From an uncultured Prevotellaceae bacterium (GTDB taxonomy: Bacteria; Bacteroidota; Bacteroidia; Bacteroidales; Bacteroidaceae), in NCBI GenBank assembly GCA_902778535.1, contig CACYYG010000025.1:1-64000 (forward strand): 64,000 nt of DNA, written 5' to 3'. The position numbers and the translations under genes are program-made. Under the pieces are notes generated by a model. That model saw only the letters and a program-made list of their open reading frames with translations. It was not told the DNA's origin and ran no database searches. Below are positions 53,981-63,892 of this stretch, in pieces. Positions within the stretch are counted from its first letter, which is position 1, and every line of letters begins with the position of its first letter.

Positions 53981-56900
53981 CTACTTCACAACAAACTTGC
54001 GGCCTTCGCAGACGTAGACACCGGCGGGCAGACCCTCGGTGTTGGTGGCGTTACGGCGCACCAGTCGTCCACGGATGTCGTAGATATTCTTCGGCGTAGT
54101 CTCTGTGATGACTGCATCGATGGCAGTGTTGACGGCCTTCACGAAGAGCAGTCCTTCACTGATGCGACTTGTGTCCCACTCTACGTTACCCTCGAATTCA
54201 AATTTTGGTGTGCCGCTAAACGAAGCGGCGGTAAAAATGCGGATACTGTCGCCTACCTGCAAGGTATTGTTGTCGGCAAGACTGACACGGATAGTGCCGT
54301 CAATCATCAGTTTCTTGCTAAAGTTAAAGGTAGTGCATCCTGCATTGGTAGCGGTAGCACAGCTGGTGGCAGTGACGGCCAGCGTTCCCTTGATGCTGGT
54401 AGAGGAATTCGTGAGTGTCTTTGTCTTCGACTTGCACGATAGCGTGCCATTGGTGCCAACGGTCAGACTACCCGTTCCAAACATAGCAGCGGCGCCTATG
54501 CACAACTCGCCCTCGTTGACAGAAGTGTTGCCGGTGTTGTCGTTGACACCGTTCCATGTGATAGTGCCTGTACCCATTTTGACGAGATTAGCGTTGCTGG
54601 TCACCTTGACGCTGGTAGTCCAGTCCTCGTCGTTGCCCACCTGCCAAGTGTTGGCGCCTACACTGGTGCCATTGCTGAAAGTACAGCTACCGCCCAGTTT
54701 GCCTGTACCAGTCAACTTACCAATGCGGAAGGTCTTGCCACTGTTCTGCACCTCCACGTCGGCAGCAATGTTCATCGTGCCCTTCGGCATACCCGTAGAA
54801 GTGTTCAGCGTAAAGCGCTTGACATCGCCGTCCAGGCTCGACATGGGCTTGAGTGTTCCCTCAAATTCGCTGAAATTGCATTGCACAGGTGTTCGTGTAG
54901 CATAATAGTTGGAGCCCTTCTCCGTGGTACAATAGGCATTGAGTGTTCCCTCGCCAGTCACCTTATTAGAGTATGTGGAGCGGTTGGCCATATACCACGT
55001 GCCAGTCTTACCCTTTGGCACGATGATATTATAGCTGGTACTGGTATTCTCATTCAGCGTACCGCCCTGATACTCCACAGTCTTGGCAGGAGTAGCGGCA
55101 TTGATACATTGTACGGTGCCTGCCACGATGACAAGCTTGTTGAGAGCAGTATTTGACACGTTCAGCTTCATCCATCCGGCTCCTTTCTTCGTAAGCACAG
55201 TACCCGTCATCGTCTTGTCGACGATGTAGTCCTGAGTGTTGTTGATGATGCCGCCTTCGTCACCCTCAAAATAAATGCTCGTACCGTTAGTGACGGCAGC
55301 TGTAGTACGCAGCTCGGCGCCGTTCTCCATGATGAATTTCTTACCTGTAGTGACGCCGCCAAGATTTCCCTTCGGCTGATTAGCATTTGCCAGTGACGTG
55401 ACGCTGACAACGCCTCCCGACAGACGATTGCCGCCAGTGTAGCTATTGTCGGTCTTGATGGTCAACATGCCCTTACCCTGCTTCACCAGCGTAGTATTGC
55501 CTACGAGACTGCCCGTACCGCTGAAAGTGTAGGACCTTGCCTCGTTTGCCACTAAGACGGTATCGGCCTCCAGTTCACCATTTAGCGTGACTGTGAACTT
55601 CTCAGCAGTATCATCGAAGAGCACGTTGTCGCCACTGACGAAGATATCGCTTTCACCCTCATTGTTAACAAAGTTCTCCGTCTCGGCCATATTCCAGACA
55701 GCTGACGTGACACCCGTCCAGAAGACGCTGCCAGGATCGCGGGTACCGGAAATGACGAGGAAGAGTTGTCCGTCAATCAGTTGCAGGCCAGTCTTCAGCT
55801 TCGTGCCAAGCCCCTCGATGCGAATCTTGTCGAGGTCGCCCTTCAGCGTCTCTACTGTGCCGATGAGGTACTCGCCGGGCGTCGGGTCTCCGCCCCCCAT
55901 GATATTGAACTCGAAGACGGGCTGCATATACTTCGGTCCGTACTGCCAGTTCTTCGTCTCAATACTCATGTACTTCGTGTTCACCTGATCGGCCGACTCG
56001 CCGAAGTCAAAGACGACACGCGAGCCAAAGCCCAATACCAGCGAGTCGGTGGTGACGGTACCGACTTTGTTCTCGCCACCAGGCAACAGCCTGGCATCAT
56101 ATTCCATGTGGATACTACGGAAAGTGCCGTCGTCGCTGCTAAGCGTAGCAAAGCGATTGAGCCACAGTCTGGAGTTCTTCAGCATACCGTCGAAGACAAG
56201 TGTTCCAGCCCATACATTCGTCTCGCCAGTGTAAGTGTTGTCGGTCTTTGGCAATACGAGTGTGCCATCTCCTTGCTTCACCAAGCGCATATCGCCCGTG
56301 AAAGCGGCACCGGTGACATTGCAGGTATAATAAGTATAGTTGATTTTGGCATTGCCATTGGTAATGTTGCTGTTGGTGCCCTGTACCCACGACGGCACAT
56401 TGAAGGTCACGATGTAGGGATTAGCACCTTCGGCCACGTTAATCTGTGTATCGTTGGTCTCACACACCATGACGTGCTTGTTGTTATGCTCAGCACCAAT
56501 GGTACCATTGTTGCCCACCTCGGTACGGCCGGTCATAGTGAGTGGCGGTGGAGCGATGGTGATGTTCTCCAGTTCACCGAGGAAATAGCTGGCGTGAGGC
56601 GGCTGGTTGTAGCCCATGCTCTGCCACACCATTGCCTGACGGTACTGGTGGTCATGCCACAGCGTGTAGTTGCGCCATTTGGTATAGATATTTGTGGTGT
56701 AGACACGTATATACCTGTTGTCTGATGTGCGCACAATGATTTCCTCGCGCCAGTCGCCCAGCACATCGCCGGCAGCCGAGGGTGTATTCTTCGTCCAGTT
56801 GCAGTTAGCAGTACCGTCGGCAGTGAACACGATGCTACCGTCGGCCTTGAACACACGAGCAGCACCTTCACGCGAGCTAGCTCCGTCAAGACCTTCCTCC

Positions 56901-58390
56901 AGCAAGTCGCCGTCCCAGTAGATACGCCAGTTGTTGGTAAAGCCCGTCGGTCCGCCGCTGATGACTTTGTCAGCCACGCACGAAATGGTGCCCGACTGAG
57001 AGCTGTGGCCGATGGCGCCCGGATAGGCGTTGGAGAAATTGCCGCAGAGTGCACGTCCGTCATCGCCAGTCGACTGCAGACGGTAGTAAATCTTCGACGT
57101 AGTAGCGTCGCGATAATTCATAGCGGGCTCATCTTCATTGCATGCAAAGATTTCCTGACCATGACGGTAGGGATCAAAGTCAGAGCAGTGTTGTGCATCG
57201 CCATGACCTAAGCCTGTTGTAGAGAGACCCTTGCCATTATCGTCGATCACCATCGAGCCGAAACAAATCTCGTCCCTGCCGTCCCAGTCCACATCAGCAA
57301 TGCCGTAGTTATGATAGCCGTTACCGTACCAAGGATCACCCCAGCCACCGTTGTTGCTCCACTCCCAGTAAAGCGTCAGCTTGTGTGTAACGGGATCAAC
57401 AGAGAAAGCCTTCATGTGATGCTTGGTATAGCAGCCACGGCCAAGGAAGATGAAGGGATGACGCCCATCGAGGAAAGGAGCTCCGAAGTAGTGCTTTGTA
57501 GAGCGGTGACCATAGCCGTCGCCCCAGTCGTCGGCACTGCCACGAGGCAGCGGATAGGTCATCCACAGCTGTCCGTTGTTGCCGATGGCATAGGGTTTGC
57601 CCGTCGCACCTTCCAAATACAGCAAATATTCTGCACCAGTATTGGTATAGGTCATGTTGGCCGTCTGCTGCACGGTATTGCGGGTATTCACATTCATGTT
57701 GCCGATATTTGTAGTCGTACCATCGGCATGATAGATAATCATATTGTCGGCACCACGCAGCAATATCTCTGCCTTGCCGTCGCCGTCCCAGTCGTAGCCT
57801 ACGGCATCATACTGTTCATCAGGGCCGCTCACCATATTGGGTCCCAAGTCGATGTACCACAGCCTGTCGCCCTTTATGTTATAGCACTCAAGCAGGTTAT
57901 AGGCGATGGCATTCACCGAGCTGCCGTCCACGTAGTTTCGCTTCACAATGAACTCAGAGACTCCGTCGCCGTCAACATCGGCCAATGCGATGTCGTTGAT
58001 GCTATAGTCGTTGGTAATATTGCTGCCGCTGCGGCTTGTCACACTTTTCACGGCAAACTGTATATACTGCTGGTTGAGGCGCGTCACCTCGGCACTTTTC
58101 TCCTGCTCTACACCGCGCACTACGGCAGCCACCTGATACTTTGAGCCTGCCTTGCCCCCGGTGTCTGTGTAATTAGAGACATTGAGCGGTCCGGCAATCT
58201 TCGCGCCGTCGCGGTAGAGGTTGTACTGTGTGTCATAGTATTCCTCGCCGAAAATACGCCAGCTGACGAAGGAGCCGGAGCCCGACGGCACAGCCACGAG
58301 GCCGCGGTCAAGAATGTCGGTCTGTCTTTGTGCCATGAGGCTGGTCCAGCCTGCAAATAAGGCCATTAAGATAATTGCAAATCTTTTCAT
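53981..58390 (-). CDS. PL11 rhamnogalacturonan lyase fused to autotransporter-type beta-strand repeats and T9SS-like C-terminus
   Basis: A 1469-aa protein. Signal peptide ending SLMAQ. Residues ~22-620 form a PL11 rhamnogalacturonan lyase propeller (DRGLVAVPSGSGSFVSWRIF, DYSINDIALADVDGDGVSEF, GYDWDGDGKAEILLRGADNM, GDVLGDWREEIIV, YFLGELENITI); DxDxDG-type loops probably bind calcium. Residues ~690-1370 carry 'autotransporter-associated beta strand' repeats (DNTYTGETNVWAGTLVFDG; DNSYTGGNRLSGGVVSV; NTGNTSVNEGELCIGAAA). The end, NIYDIRGRLVRRNATN then GLPAGVYVCEGRKFVVK, is a T9SS-type sorting domain. PL11 enzymes are usually ~600 aa, so the repeats are an unusual stalk-like addition. Promoter box at 58457. 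Confidence 0.9.
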   Translation of the reverse strand: MKRFAIILMALFAGWTSLMAQRQTDILDRGLVAVPSGSGSFVSWRIFGEEYYDTQYNLYRDGAKIAGPLNVSNYTDTGGKAGSKYQVAAVVRGVEQEKSAEVTRLNQQYIQFAVKSVTSRSGSNITNDYSINDIALADVDGDGVSEFIVKRNYVDGSSVNAIAYNLLECYNIKGDRLWYIDLGPNMVSGPDEQYDAVGYDWDGDGKAEILLRGADNMIIYHADGTTTNIGNMNVNTRNTVQQTANMTYTNTGAEYLLYLEGATGKPYAIGNNGQLWMTYPLPRGSADDWGDGYGHRSTKHYFGAPFLDGRHPFIFLGRGCYTKHHMKAFSVDPVTHKLTLYWEWSNNGGWGDPWYGNGYHNYGIADVDWDGRDEICFGSMVIDDNGKGLSTTGLGHGDAQHCSDFDPYRHGQEIFACNEDEPAMNYRDATTSKIYYRLQSTGDDGRALCGNFSNAYPGAIGHSSQSGTISCVADKVISGGPTGFTNNWRIYWDGDLLEEGLDGASSREGAARVFKADGSIVFTADGTANCNWTKNTPSAAGDVLGDWREEIIVRTSDNRYIRVYTTNIYTKWRNYTLWHDHQYRQAMVWQSMGYNQPPHASYFLGELENITIAPPPLTMTGRTEVGNNGTIGAEHNNKHVMVCETNDTQINVAEGANPYIVTFNVPSWVQGTNSNITNGNAKINYTYYTCNVTGAAFTGDMRLVKQGDGTLVLPKTDNTYTGETNVWAGTLVFDGMLKNSRLWLNRFATLSSDDGTFRSIHMEYDARLLPGGENKVGTVTTDSLVLGFGSRVVFDFGESADQVNTKYMSIETKNWQYGPKYMQPVFEFNIMGGGDPTPGEYLIGTVETLKGDLDKIRIEGLGTKLKTGLQLIDGQLFLVISGTRDPGSVFWTGVTSAVWNMAETENFVNNEGESDIFVSGDNVLFDDTAEKFTVTLNGELEADTVLVANEARSYTFSGTGSLVGNTTLVKQGKGMLTIKTDNSYTGGNRLSGGVVSVTSLANANQPKGNLGGVTTGKKFIMENGAELRTTAAVTNGTSIYFEGDEGGIINNTQDYIVDKTMTGTVLTKKGAGWMKLNVSNTALNKLVIVAGTVQCINAATPAKTVEYQGGTLNENTSTSYNIIVPKGKTGTWYMANRSTYSNKVTGEGTLNAYCTTEKGSNYYATRTPVQCNFSEFEGTLKPMSSLDGDVKRFTLNTSTGMPKGTMNIAADVEVQNSGKTFRIGKLTGTGKLGGSCTFSNGTSVGANTWQVGNDEDWTTSVKVTSNANLVKMGTGTITWNGVNDNTGNTSVNEGELCIGAAAMFGTGSLTVGTNGTLSCKSKTKTLTNSSTSIKGTLAVTATSCATATNAGCTTFNFSKKLMIDGTIRVSLADNNTLQVGDSIRIFTAASFSGTPKFEFEGNVEWDTSRISEGLLFVKAVNTAIDAVITETTPKNIYDIRGRLVRRNATNTEGLPAGVYVCEGRKFVVK

Positions 58391-58456
58391 GTTATAGATA
58401 GTTGTCGTTAATTCACAGATGCTGTCAGTATAGTTTCTGTCAACTCACTTTGCGTG

Positions 58457-58464
58457 CAAAATTA
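58457..58464 (-). promoter_or_regulatory. Promoter -7 box of the PL11-GH3 operon
   Basis: Minus strand TAATTTTG, 66 nt before the ATG. The -33 element is weak. The rest of the 308-nt gap to asnA shows no gene. Confidence 0.45.
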
Positions 58465-58633
58465 CAAATTATTTTCATAATCAGCCCTTCCTGTAGACAG
58501 AAAAAGTGAGAGATTATCAAAAGTCTGTGCTTTTTTCTCATTATTTATAGACACGCACGCACGTGAGCCACAATACAAATTGTTAGCATATTTCAAGATT
58601 TGCTTTCTTTTTGCAAAATAATTCCGCAAAAAG

Positions 58634-58664
58634 TTTGGCGTTACGCTAATTATTTGTACCTTTG
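58634..58664 (+). promoter_or_regulatory. Promoter of asnA
   Basis: TTTG (58634-58637), 19 nt, TACCTTTG (58657-58664). Full consensus; leader ~28 nt. Confidence 0.85.
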
Positions 58665-58698
58665 CGCCGCCATTCAAGAAAACACAAGGTAAAAAGAT

Positions 58699-59736
58699 AT
58701 GAGTAAGATTATCTACCCCATCAACTACAAACGCCTGCTTGACATGCGTCAGACCGAGCAGGGCATCAAGCTCATCAAAGAGTTTTTTCAGCAGAACCTG
58801 AGCACCGAACTGCGCCTGCGCCGTGTCACGGCTCCGTTGTTCGTGCTGAAAGGCTTAGGCATCAATGACGACCTGAACGGTGTGGAGCGCCCCGTCAGCT
58901 TCCCCATCAAGGACTTGGGCGACGCCCGTGCCGAGGTGGTGCACTCGCTGGCCAAGTGGAAGCGCCTGACGCTGGCTGAATATCAGATAGAACGCGGCTA
59001 CGGCGTCTACACCGACATGAACGCCATACGTGCCGACGAGGAATTGGACAACCTACATTCGCTCTACGTCGACCAGTGGGACTGGGAGGCCGTCATCGCC
59101 CGCGAAGACCGCACGCTGGCCTTCCTTCGCAACGTGGTGGATCGCATCTATGCCGCCATCCGCCGCACCGAATATCTCACCTGCGAGACCTACCCGCAGC
59201 TGAAGCCCTTCCTGCCCGAGAAGATTCATTTCATTCATGCCGAGGAACTGCTTCGCATGTATCCCGACAAGACGCCGAAAGAGCGCGAGGACGCCATCTG
59301 CGAGGCCTACGGCGCCGTGTTTATCATCGGCATCGGCAGCAAGCTCAGCAACGGCGAGAAACACGACGGACGCGCCCCTGACTATGACGACTGGAGCACC
59401 GTGGCCGAAAACGGCCTGAAGGGTCTCAATGGCGACATTCTCATCTGGTATCCCGTTTTGGGCCACTCCATCGAACTGTCCTCTATGGGCATACGCGTTG
59501 ACAAGGAGAGCCTGCTGCGCCAGCTGAAGATTGAGGGGCAGGAGGAGCGCGAACAGCTCTACTTCCACCAGCAGCTGCTGCAAGACCGTCTGCCGTTGAG
59601 CATAGGCGGAGGCATAGGCCAGAGCCGCCTCTGCATGGTGCTGCTGCACAAGGCTCACGTGGGCGAGATTCAGGCCAGCATCTGGCCCGACGACATGCGC
59701 GAGGAGTGCCGCAAATTAGGCATGCCTCTCATCTAA
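58699..59736 (+). CDS. asnA: Aspartate-ammonia ligase
   Basis: A 345-aa enzyme that makes asparagine from aspartate, ammonia and ATP. It resembles the class II aminoacyl-tRNA synthetase core: VTAPLFVLKGLGINDDLNGV, VVHSLAKWKRLTLAEYQIER, DQWDWEAVI, and the ATP motif LSIGGGIGQSRLCMVLL. Full length and well placed behind a consensus promoter. Convergent with dnaB. Confidence 0.95.
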   Translation: MSKIIYPINYKRLLDMRQTEQGIKLIKEFFQQNLSTELRLRRVTAPLFVLKGLGINDDLNGVERPVSFPIKDLGDARAEVVHSLAKWKRLTLAEYQIERGYGVYTDMNAIRADEELDNLHSLYVDQWDWEAVIAREDRTLAFLRNVVDRIYAAIRRTEYLTCETYPQLKPFLPEKIHFIHAEELLRMYPDKTPKEREDAICEAYGAVFIIGIGSKLSNGEKHDGRAPDYDDWSTVAENGLKGLNGDILIWYPVLGHSIELSSMGIRVDKESLLRQLKIEGQEEREQLYFHQQLLQDRLPLSIGGGIGQSRLCMVLLHKAHVGEIQASIWPDDMREECRKLGMPLI

Positions 59737-59738
59737 AA

Positions 59739-59763
59739 TGTAGGGACTTTGCTTGTCCCTACA
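59739..59763. terminator. Hairpin between convergent asnA and dnaB
   Basis: TGTAGGGAC, loop TTTGCTT, GTCCCTACA: a perfect 9-bp stem, no T run. Confidence 0.6.
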
Positions 59764-59789
59764 ACCAACTCAAAAGTAGGCACAACAAA

Positions 59790-61340
59790 TTAGTATGGCG
59801 CCGGACCGTCGATGGGCGTAAACGGGTCTTCGTCAGCAAAGGAACGGAAGCTGTCGTCCGCGGGCATAGCAGGCTGGCTGTTGCCGTTGACCTTCGAGCC
59901 AAGAATCTCGCCTTCCAATGGGGGCGCAGCGTTGCCGATACGGGCATCTTCCGGATTTTCGAAGCGTGTGTACTCGCCGCGGAAAGTCAGCAGCACATCA
60001 CCGGTAGCACCCTTACGGTGTTTGGCAATGATGATTTGGGCCATGCCATGAAGGTCGCGCCCGTGGTCATCCTGATAGATACGGTAGTATTCGGGACGAT
60101 GCACGAAGAGCACCATATCGGCATCCTGCTCAATGGCACCCGACTCGCGCAGGTCGCTCAGCTGCGGTCGCTTGCCTTCTAGTCCTTCACGGTTGTCCAC
60201 ACCTCGGTTGAGCTGTGACAGTGCAATAATGGGAATGTCAAGTTCCTTGGCAAGGCTCTTCAAGGAACGCGAGATTGTAGACACCTCTTCCTGGCGGCTG
60301 GAGAAGCGCATGCCGTTGGCATTCATCAGCTGCAAATAGTCAATCATTATGATTTGTACGCCATGCTCGCGTACCAATCGACGTGCCTTGGTGCGCAGCT
60401 CAAAGACAGAGAGGCCAGGCGTGTCGTCGATGTAAAGGGGCGCACCGTAGAGTCCGTTGATGCGTTTGTCGAGACGATCCCACTCATCGGGCTGCAGCTG
60501 TCCGCTCTGAATGTGGGAGCCCTGAATCTCGCACACATTGGAGATGAGGCGGTTGACCAGTTGCACGTTTGACATCTCAAGCGAGAAGAAGGCTGTAGGC
60601 ACCTTGCAGTCGGCAGCAATGTTCTTGGCTAACGAAAGGGCGAAGGACGTCTTACCCATTGCAGGGCGACCGGCAATAATAACCAGGTCGCTGGCCTGCC
60701 AGCCGCTGGTGATGTCGTCGAGCTTGTGGTAGCCCGTAGGAACGCCGGTCAAGCCGTCTTTGTTGGCAGCCGCCTTACTGATAATCTCCATCGCGTTCTT
60801 GATGACCGGGTCTACCTGCGTGTAGTCCTTCTTCATGTTCTTCTGCGACAGCTCGAAGAGCGAACCCTCGGCATGCTGCATGAGCTCGTCCACGTCGATG
60901 GTCTCGTCGAAGGCCTTCGTCTCCACGTCGCCGGCAAACTGTATGAGCTGTCGTGCCAGGAACTTCTGTGCCACGATGCGGGCATGATAGTCGATGTGGG
61001 CGCTGCTGGCCACACGGCTTGATATCTCGGCAATGTATGCCGGGCCGCCTGCCTCCTCCAGCGTGCCGTTCTTGGCCAATTGCTCTGTCACGGTGAGCAC
61101 ATCGACGGGTTTCTCATCCATCGACAAGTCGCGTATGGCGGTATAGATGAGCTGATTGCGTGGCTCGTAGAAACTATCGGGATAAAGCATCTCGCACACC
61201 ACGGCGTAGGCATCCTTGTCGATGAGCAGGGCACCCAGCACGGCGCGCTCCATCTCTAATGCCTGCGGCTGCACATGTGCATAGTTGTTATCAATAGGTT
61301 GCTGGCGGCTTGTTCGCCGCGTATTATTGTTGTCTGCCAT
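59790..61340 (-). CDS. dnaB: Replicative DNA helicase
   Basis: A 516-aa hexameric helicase that unwinds DNA at the fork. N-terminal domain (PQALEMERAVLGALLIDKDA), linker, and RecA-like C-domain with Walker A AGRPAMGKTSFALSLAKN, Walker B IIMIDYLQLM, and DLRESGAIEQDADMVLFVHR. The tail is Pro/Asp-rich. The start at 61340 follows a consensus promoter (61362-61392); the longer upstream frame runs into the dispersed element and is not real. Confidence 0.96.
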   Translation of the reverse strand: MADNNNTRRTSRQQPIDNNYAHVQPQALEMERAVLGALLIDKDAYAVVCEMLYPDSFYEPRNQLIYTAIRDLSMDEKPVDVLTVTEQLAKNGTLEEAGGPAYIAEISSRVASSAHIDYHARIVAQKFLARQLIQFAGDVETKAFDETIDVDELMQHAEGSLFELSQKNMKKDYTQVDPVIKNAMEIISKAAANKDGLTGVPTGYHKLDDITSGWQASDLVIIAGRPAMGKTSFALSLAKNIAADCKVPTAFFSLEMSNVQLVNRLISNVCEIQGSHIQSGQLQPDEWDRLDKRINGLYGAPLYIDDTPGLSVFELRTKARRLVREHGVQIIMIDYLQLMNANGMRFSSRQEEVSTISRSLKSLAKELDIPIIALSQLNRGVDNREGLEGKRPQLSDLRESGAIEQDADMVLFVHRPEYYRIYQDDHGRDLHGMAQIIIAKHRKGATGDVLLTFRGEYTRFENPEDARIGNAAPPLEGEILGSKVNGNSQPAMPADDSFRSFADEDPFTPIDGPAPY

Positions 61341-61361
61341 ATTTTTGGGGATTTGGGACTG

Positions 61362-61392
61362 CAAAGGTACGAAGATGCAGCGAAAATGCAAA
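61362..61392 (-). promoter_or_regulatory. Promoter of dnaB
   Basis: Minus strand TTTG (61389-61392), 19 nt, TACCTTTG (61362-61369). Full consensus. Confidence 0.82.
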
Positions 61393-61454
61393 AGAAAAAA
61401 AACATTTTTTATTCCAGGCATGAGTATAATGTAAAGAAAAACGATTCCGATTTC

Positions 61455-61850
61455 TTTACAAAAAAAATTTGCGAAATAGAATCGGGAAGACTGGTTTTTA
61501 CAGCCTTCGAGCCCCCAGCTGAGCATAAGCGAGGTTCAAAAATTGCACACCCGCATGGGTTTTGTGCAGCTTTTCAGCCTCTAAAAGGGCCTATTCTTGC
61601 CTCAGAACGGCTTACTTTTGCTCAAAAAGAGGCTCCGCGTGAAAAAAAGGCATTGACTTTTTTTCATGGGGATATACCTTTTTGAAAACGAGGATGCTCC
61701 CTATGAACAGGAATATGAGCTAAGCACCTGCCAGTCAGCAAGATAGTCAACCCCTCTCATTTTCGCGTTTTTTTCAGCAAATTGTCCTGTCGTGAATTCT
61801 GAGCCATTCTCAGCCTCGCAAAACCCTGTTTTTCCGCCTCTTTTGTAAAA
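61455..61850. mobile_element. ~396-bp MITE-like or RNA-bearing element, copy 2
   Basis: Reverse-orientation copy of the element at 49089-49493. Shorter inverted ends TTTACAAAA / TTTTGTAAA. The block at 61624-61701 is identical over 78 nt to copy 1. Terminal homology extends over nearly the whole length. Between dnaB and mutA, in a 696-nt gap with no gene otherwise. Confidence 0.75.
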
Positions 61851-61979
61851 TATTATTACCAAAAAACGATAGTAAAAGAAGACACGCAGCTGAGCGGCAC
61901 AAACGCGGTGGTATGTTAAATAAGTATAAAGGCGAAAGAGAATTCTCCATTCTCATTCCGCAAATCATGAATCATTTTG

Positions 61980-61987
61980 TATCTTTG
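61980..61987 (+). promoter_or_regulatory. Promoter -7 box of mutA
   Basis: TATCTTTG, 49 nt before the ATG; weak -33. Confidence 0.5.
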
Positions 61988-62036
61988 CAAACTAATTGAA
62001 TGAATATACACATTTTTCTTATATAATCAACAAACT

Positions 62037-63890
62037 ATGTCAAACAACAAAGAGAAACTCTTCACCGAGTTCCAGGCGCCTACCAAACAGGAGTGGCTGG
62101 ACAAGATTGAGGTCGACCTGAAAGGTGCCGACTTCCAGAAAAGGCTCGTGTGGAGAACAAATGAAGGTTTTAACGTGCAGCCTTTCTACCGTCGCGAGGA
62201 CTTGAAGGACCTGAAGACTCCCGACGCATTGCCCGGCGAGTTCCCCTTCGTGCGTGGCAACAAGAAAGACAACAACGAGTGGTATGTTCGTCAGAACATC
62301 GTGGTGACCGACCCCGCCGAGGCCAACAAGAAAGCCCTCGACATTCTGATGAAGGGCGTCGACAGCATCGGCTTCAAGCTGGGCCACGCTGAGCTCAGCG
62401 CCGAGTTCATCGAGACGCTGCTGAAGGATATCCGCCTGGACTGCGTGGAGGTGAGCTATCGTGCCTGCCTGCGCCACGCCATGCAGCTGGCCGACCTGCT
62501 CTTGGCCTATGTCGAGAAGATGGGCTACGACAAGGAGAAGATTGTGGGCGGCCTGGGCTTCGACCCCATCGAGCGTATGCTGATGAAGGGCAAGGACTCA
62601 ACGATGATGCTGCCCGACATGCCGAAGCTGGTGGAGAAGCTGAAGGACTATCCCCAGCTGCGCTGCGTGATGGTGCACAGCGACCTGCTGAACAACAGCG
62701 GCGCCTACATCGTGCAGGAGATGGGCTACGCCCTCGCCTGGGGCAACGAGTACCTGCAGCAGCTGGTGGACGCCGGCATCGATGCCGACCTGGCTGCCAG
62801 CAAGATCAAGTTCTACATGGGCATTTCGGAGAACTATTTCATGGAGATAGCCAAGTTCCGCGCCGTCCGTATGCTGTGGGCTCAGATTGTGAAGCAGTAT
62901 GAGCCGAAGAGCGACGACAGCTGCAAGATGATTATCAACGCTTCGACATCGACCTACAACCAGACGCTGTTTGACAGCTACGTCAACCTGCTGCGCTCGC
63001 AGACGGAAGCCATGAGCGCCGCTCTGGCTGGTGTGCACTCGATGGTGGTCACTCCGTTTGATGCTCCCTACGAGAAGCCGACCGACTTCAGCGAGCGCAT
63101 CGCCCGCAACCAGCAGCTCATCATCAAGGAAGAGAGCCATTTCGACCGCATCGTCGACCCGGGCGCAGGCTCCTATTACATCGAGCACCTCACCGACGCT
63201 CTGGCCCAAGAGGCTTGGAAACTGTTCCTGAAGGTGGAAGACGAGGGCGGATTCCTCGCTGCCGTCAAGGCCGGAACCATTCAGGAAGACATCAACGCCA
63301 CCAACGTCAAGCGCCACGGCGACGCTGCCAAGCGCAAGGAGTTCCTGCTGGGCACCAACCAGTTCCCCAACTTCACCGAGAAGAGCGAGGGCAAGGAGCC
63401 GCTGGTATGCGACTGCAAGGCCACACACGCAGACGACGCCGACGTGCCTGCCCTGAAGTCCAGCCGTATGGCTTCCGACTTCGAGGCCCTGCGTCTGGCT
63501 ACTGAGAAGGCCGAGAAGGTGCCCGTCGCCTTCATGCTCACCATCGGCAACCTGGCCATGCGTCAGGCCCGTGCACAGTTCTCGTGCAACTTCCTGGCCT
63601 GTGCCGGTTACAAGGTCATCGACAACCTCGGCTTCAAGACCGTCGAGGAAGGCGTCGACGCCGCCCTCGAGGCCGGTGCCGACATCGTGGTCATCTGCTC
63701 CAGCGATGACGAGTATGCCGAGTATGCCATCCCCGCTTTCCAGTACCTCAATGGCCGTGCCATGTTCGTAGTTGCCGGTGCTCCCGCTTGCACGGAAGAC
63801 CTCAAGGCCGCCGGCATCGAGAACTTCATCCATGTACGCAGCAACGTGCTTGAGACCCTTAAAGAGTATAATGCTAAGTTAGGTATCTAG
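62037..63890 (+). CDS. mutA: Methylmalonyl-CoA mutase small subunit
   Basis: A 617-aa subunit that pairs with MutB in the B12-dependent interconversion of succinyl-CoA and methylmalonyl-CoA, used for propionate formation. N-terminal FQAPTKQEWLDKIEVDLKGA, barrel (GLGFDPIERMLMKG; ASTSTYNQTLFDSYVNLLRS), and a C-terminal Rossmann-like domain. The DxHxxG cobalamin motif is absent from the C-domain, as expected for the non-catalytic subunit. mutB probably lies beyond the window. Confidence 0.95.
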   Translation: MSNNKEKLFTEFQAPTKQEWLDKIEVDLKGADFQKRLVWRTNEGFNVQPFYRREDLKDLKTPDALPGEFPFVRGNKKDNNEWYVRQNIVVTDPAEANKKALDILMKGVDSIGFKLGHAELSAEFIETLLKDIRLDCVEVSYRACLRHAMQLADLLLAYVEKMGYDKEKIVGGLGFDPIERMLMKGKDSTMMLPDMPKLVEKLKDYPQLRCVMVHSDLLNNSGAYIVQEMGYALAWGNEYLQQLVDAGIDADLAASKIKFYMGISENYFMEIAKFRAVRMLWAQIVKQYEPKSDDSCKMIINASTSTYNQTLFDSYVNLLRSQTEAMSAALAGVHSMVVTPFDAPYEKPTDFSERIARNQQLIIKEESHFDRIVDPGAGSYYIEHLTDALAQEAWKLFLKVEDEGGFLAAVKAGTIQEDINATNVKRHGDAAKRKEFLLGTNQFPNFTEKSEGKEPLVCDCKATHADDADVPALKSSRMASDFEALRLATEKAEKVPVAFMLTIGNLAMRQARAQFSCNFLACAGYKVIDNLGFKTVEEGVDAALEAGADIVVICSSDDEYAEYAIPAFQYLNGRAMFVVAGAPACTEDLKAAGIENFIHVRSNVLETLKEYNAKLGI

Positions 63891-63892
63891 TT

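Noticed and set aside
61275..61685. 136-aa plus-strand ORF across the dispersed element
   Set aside because: It begins antisense inside dnaB, and the second copy of the element has a stop codon in the same frame with non-synonymous differences.
49089..61850. Composite transposon bounded by the two ~400-bp elements
   Set aside because: The segment between holds ordinary housekeeping genes (coaW, asnA, dnaB) and no transposase.
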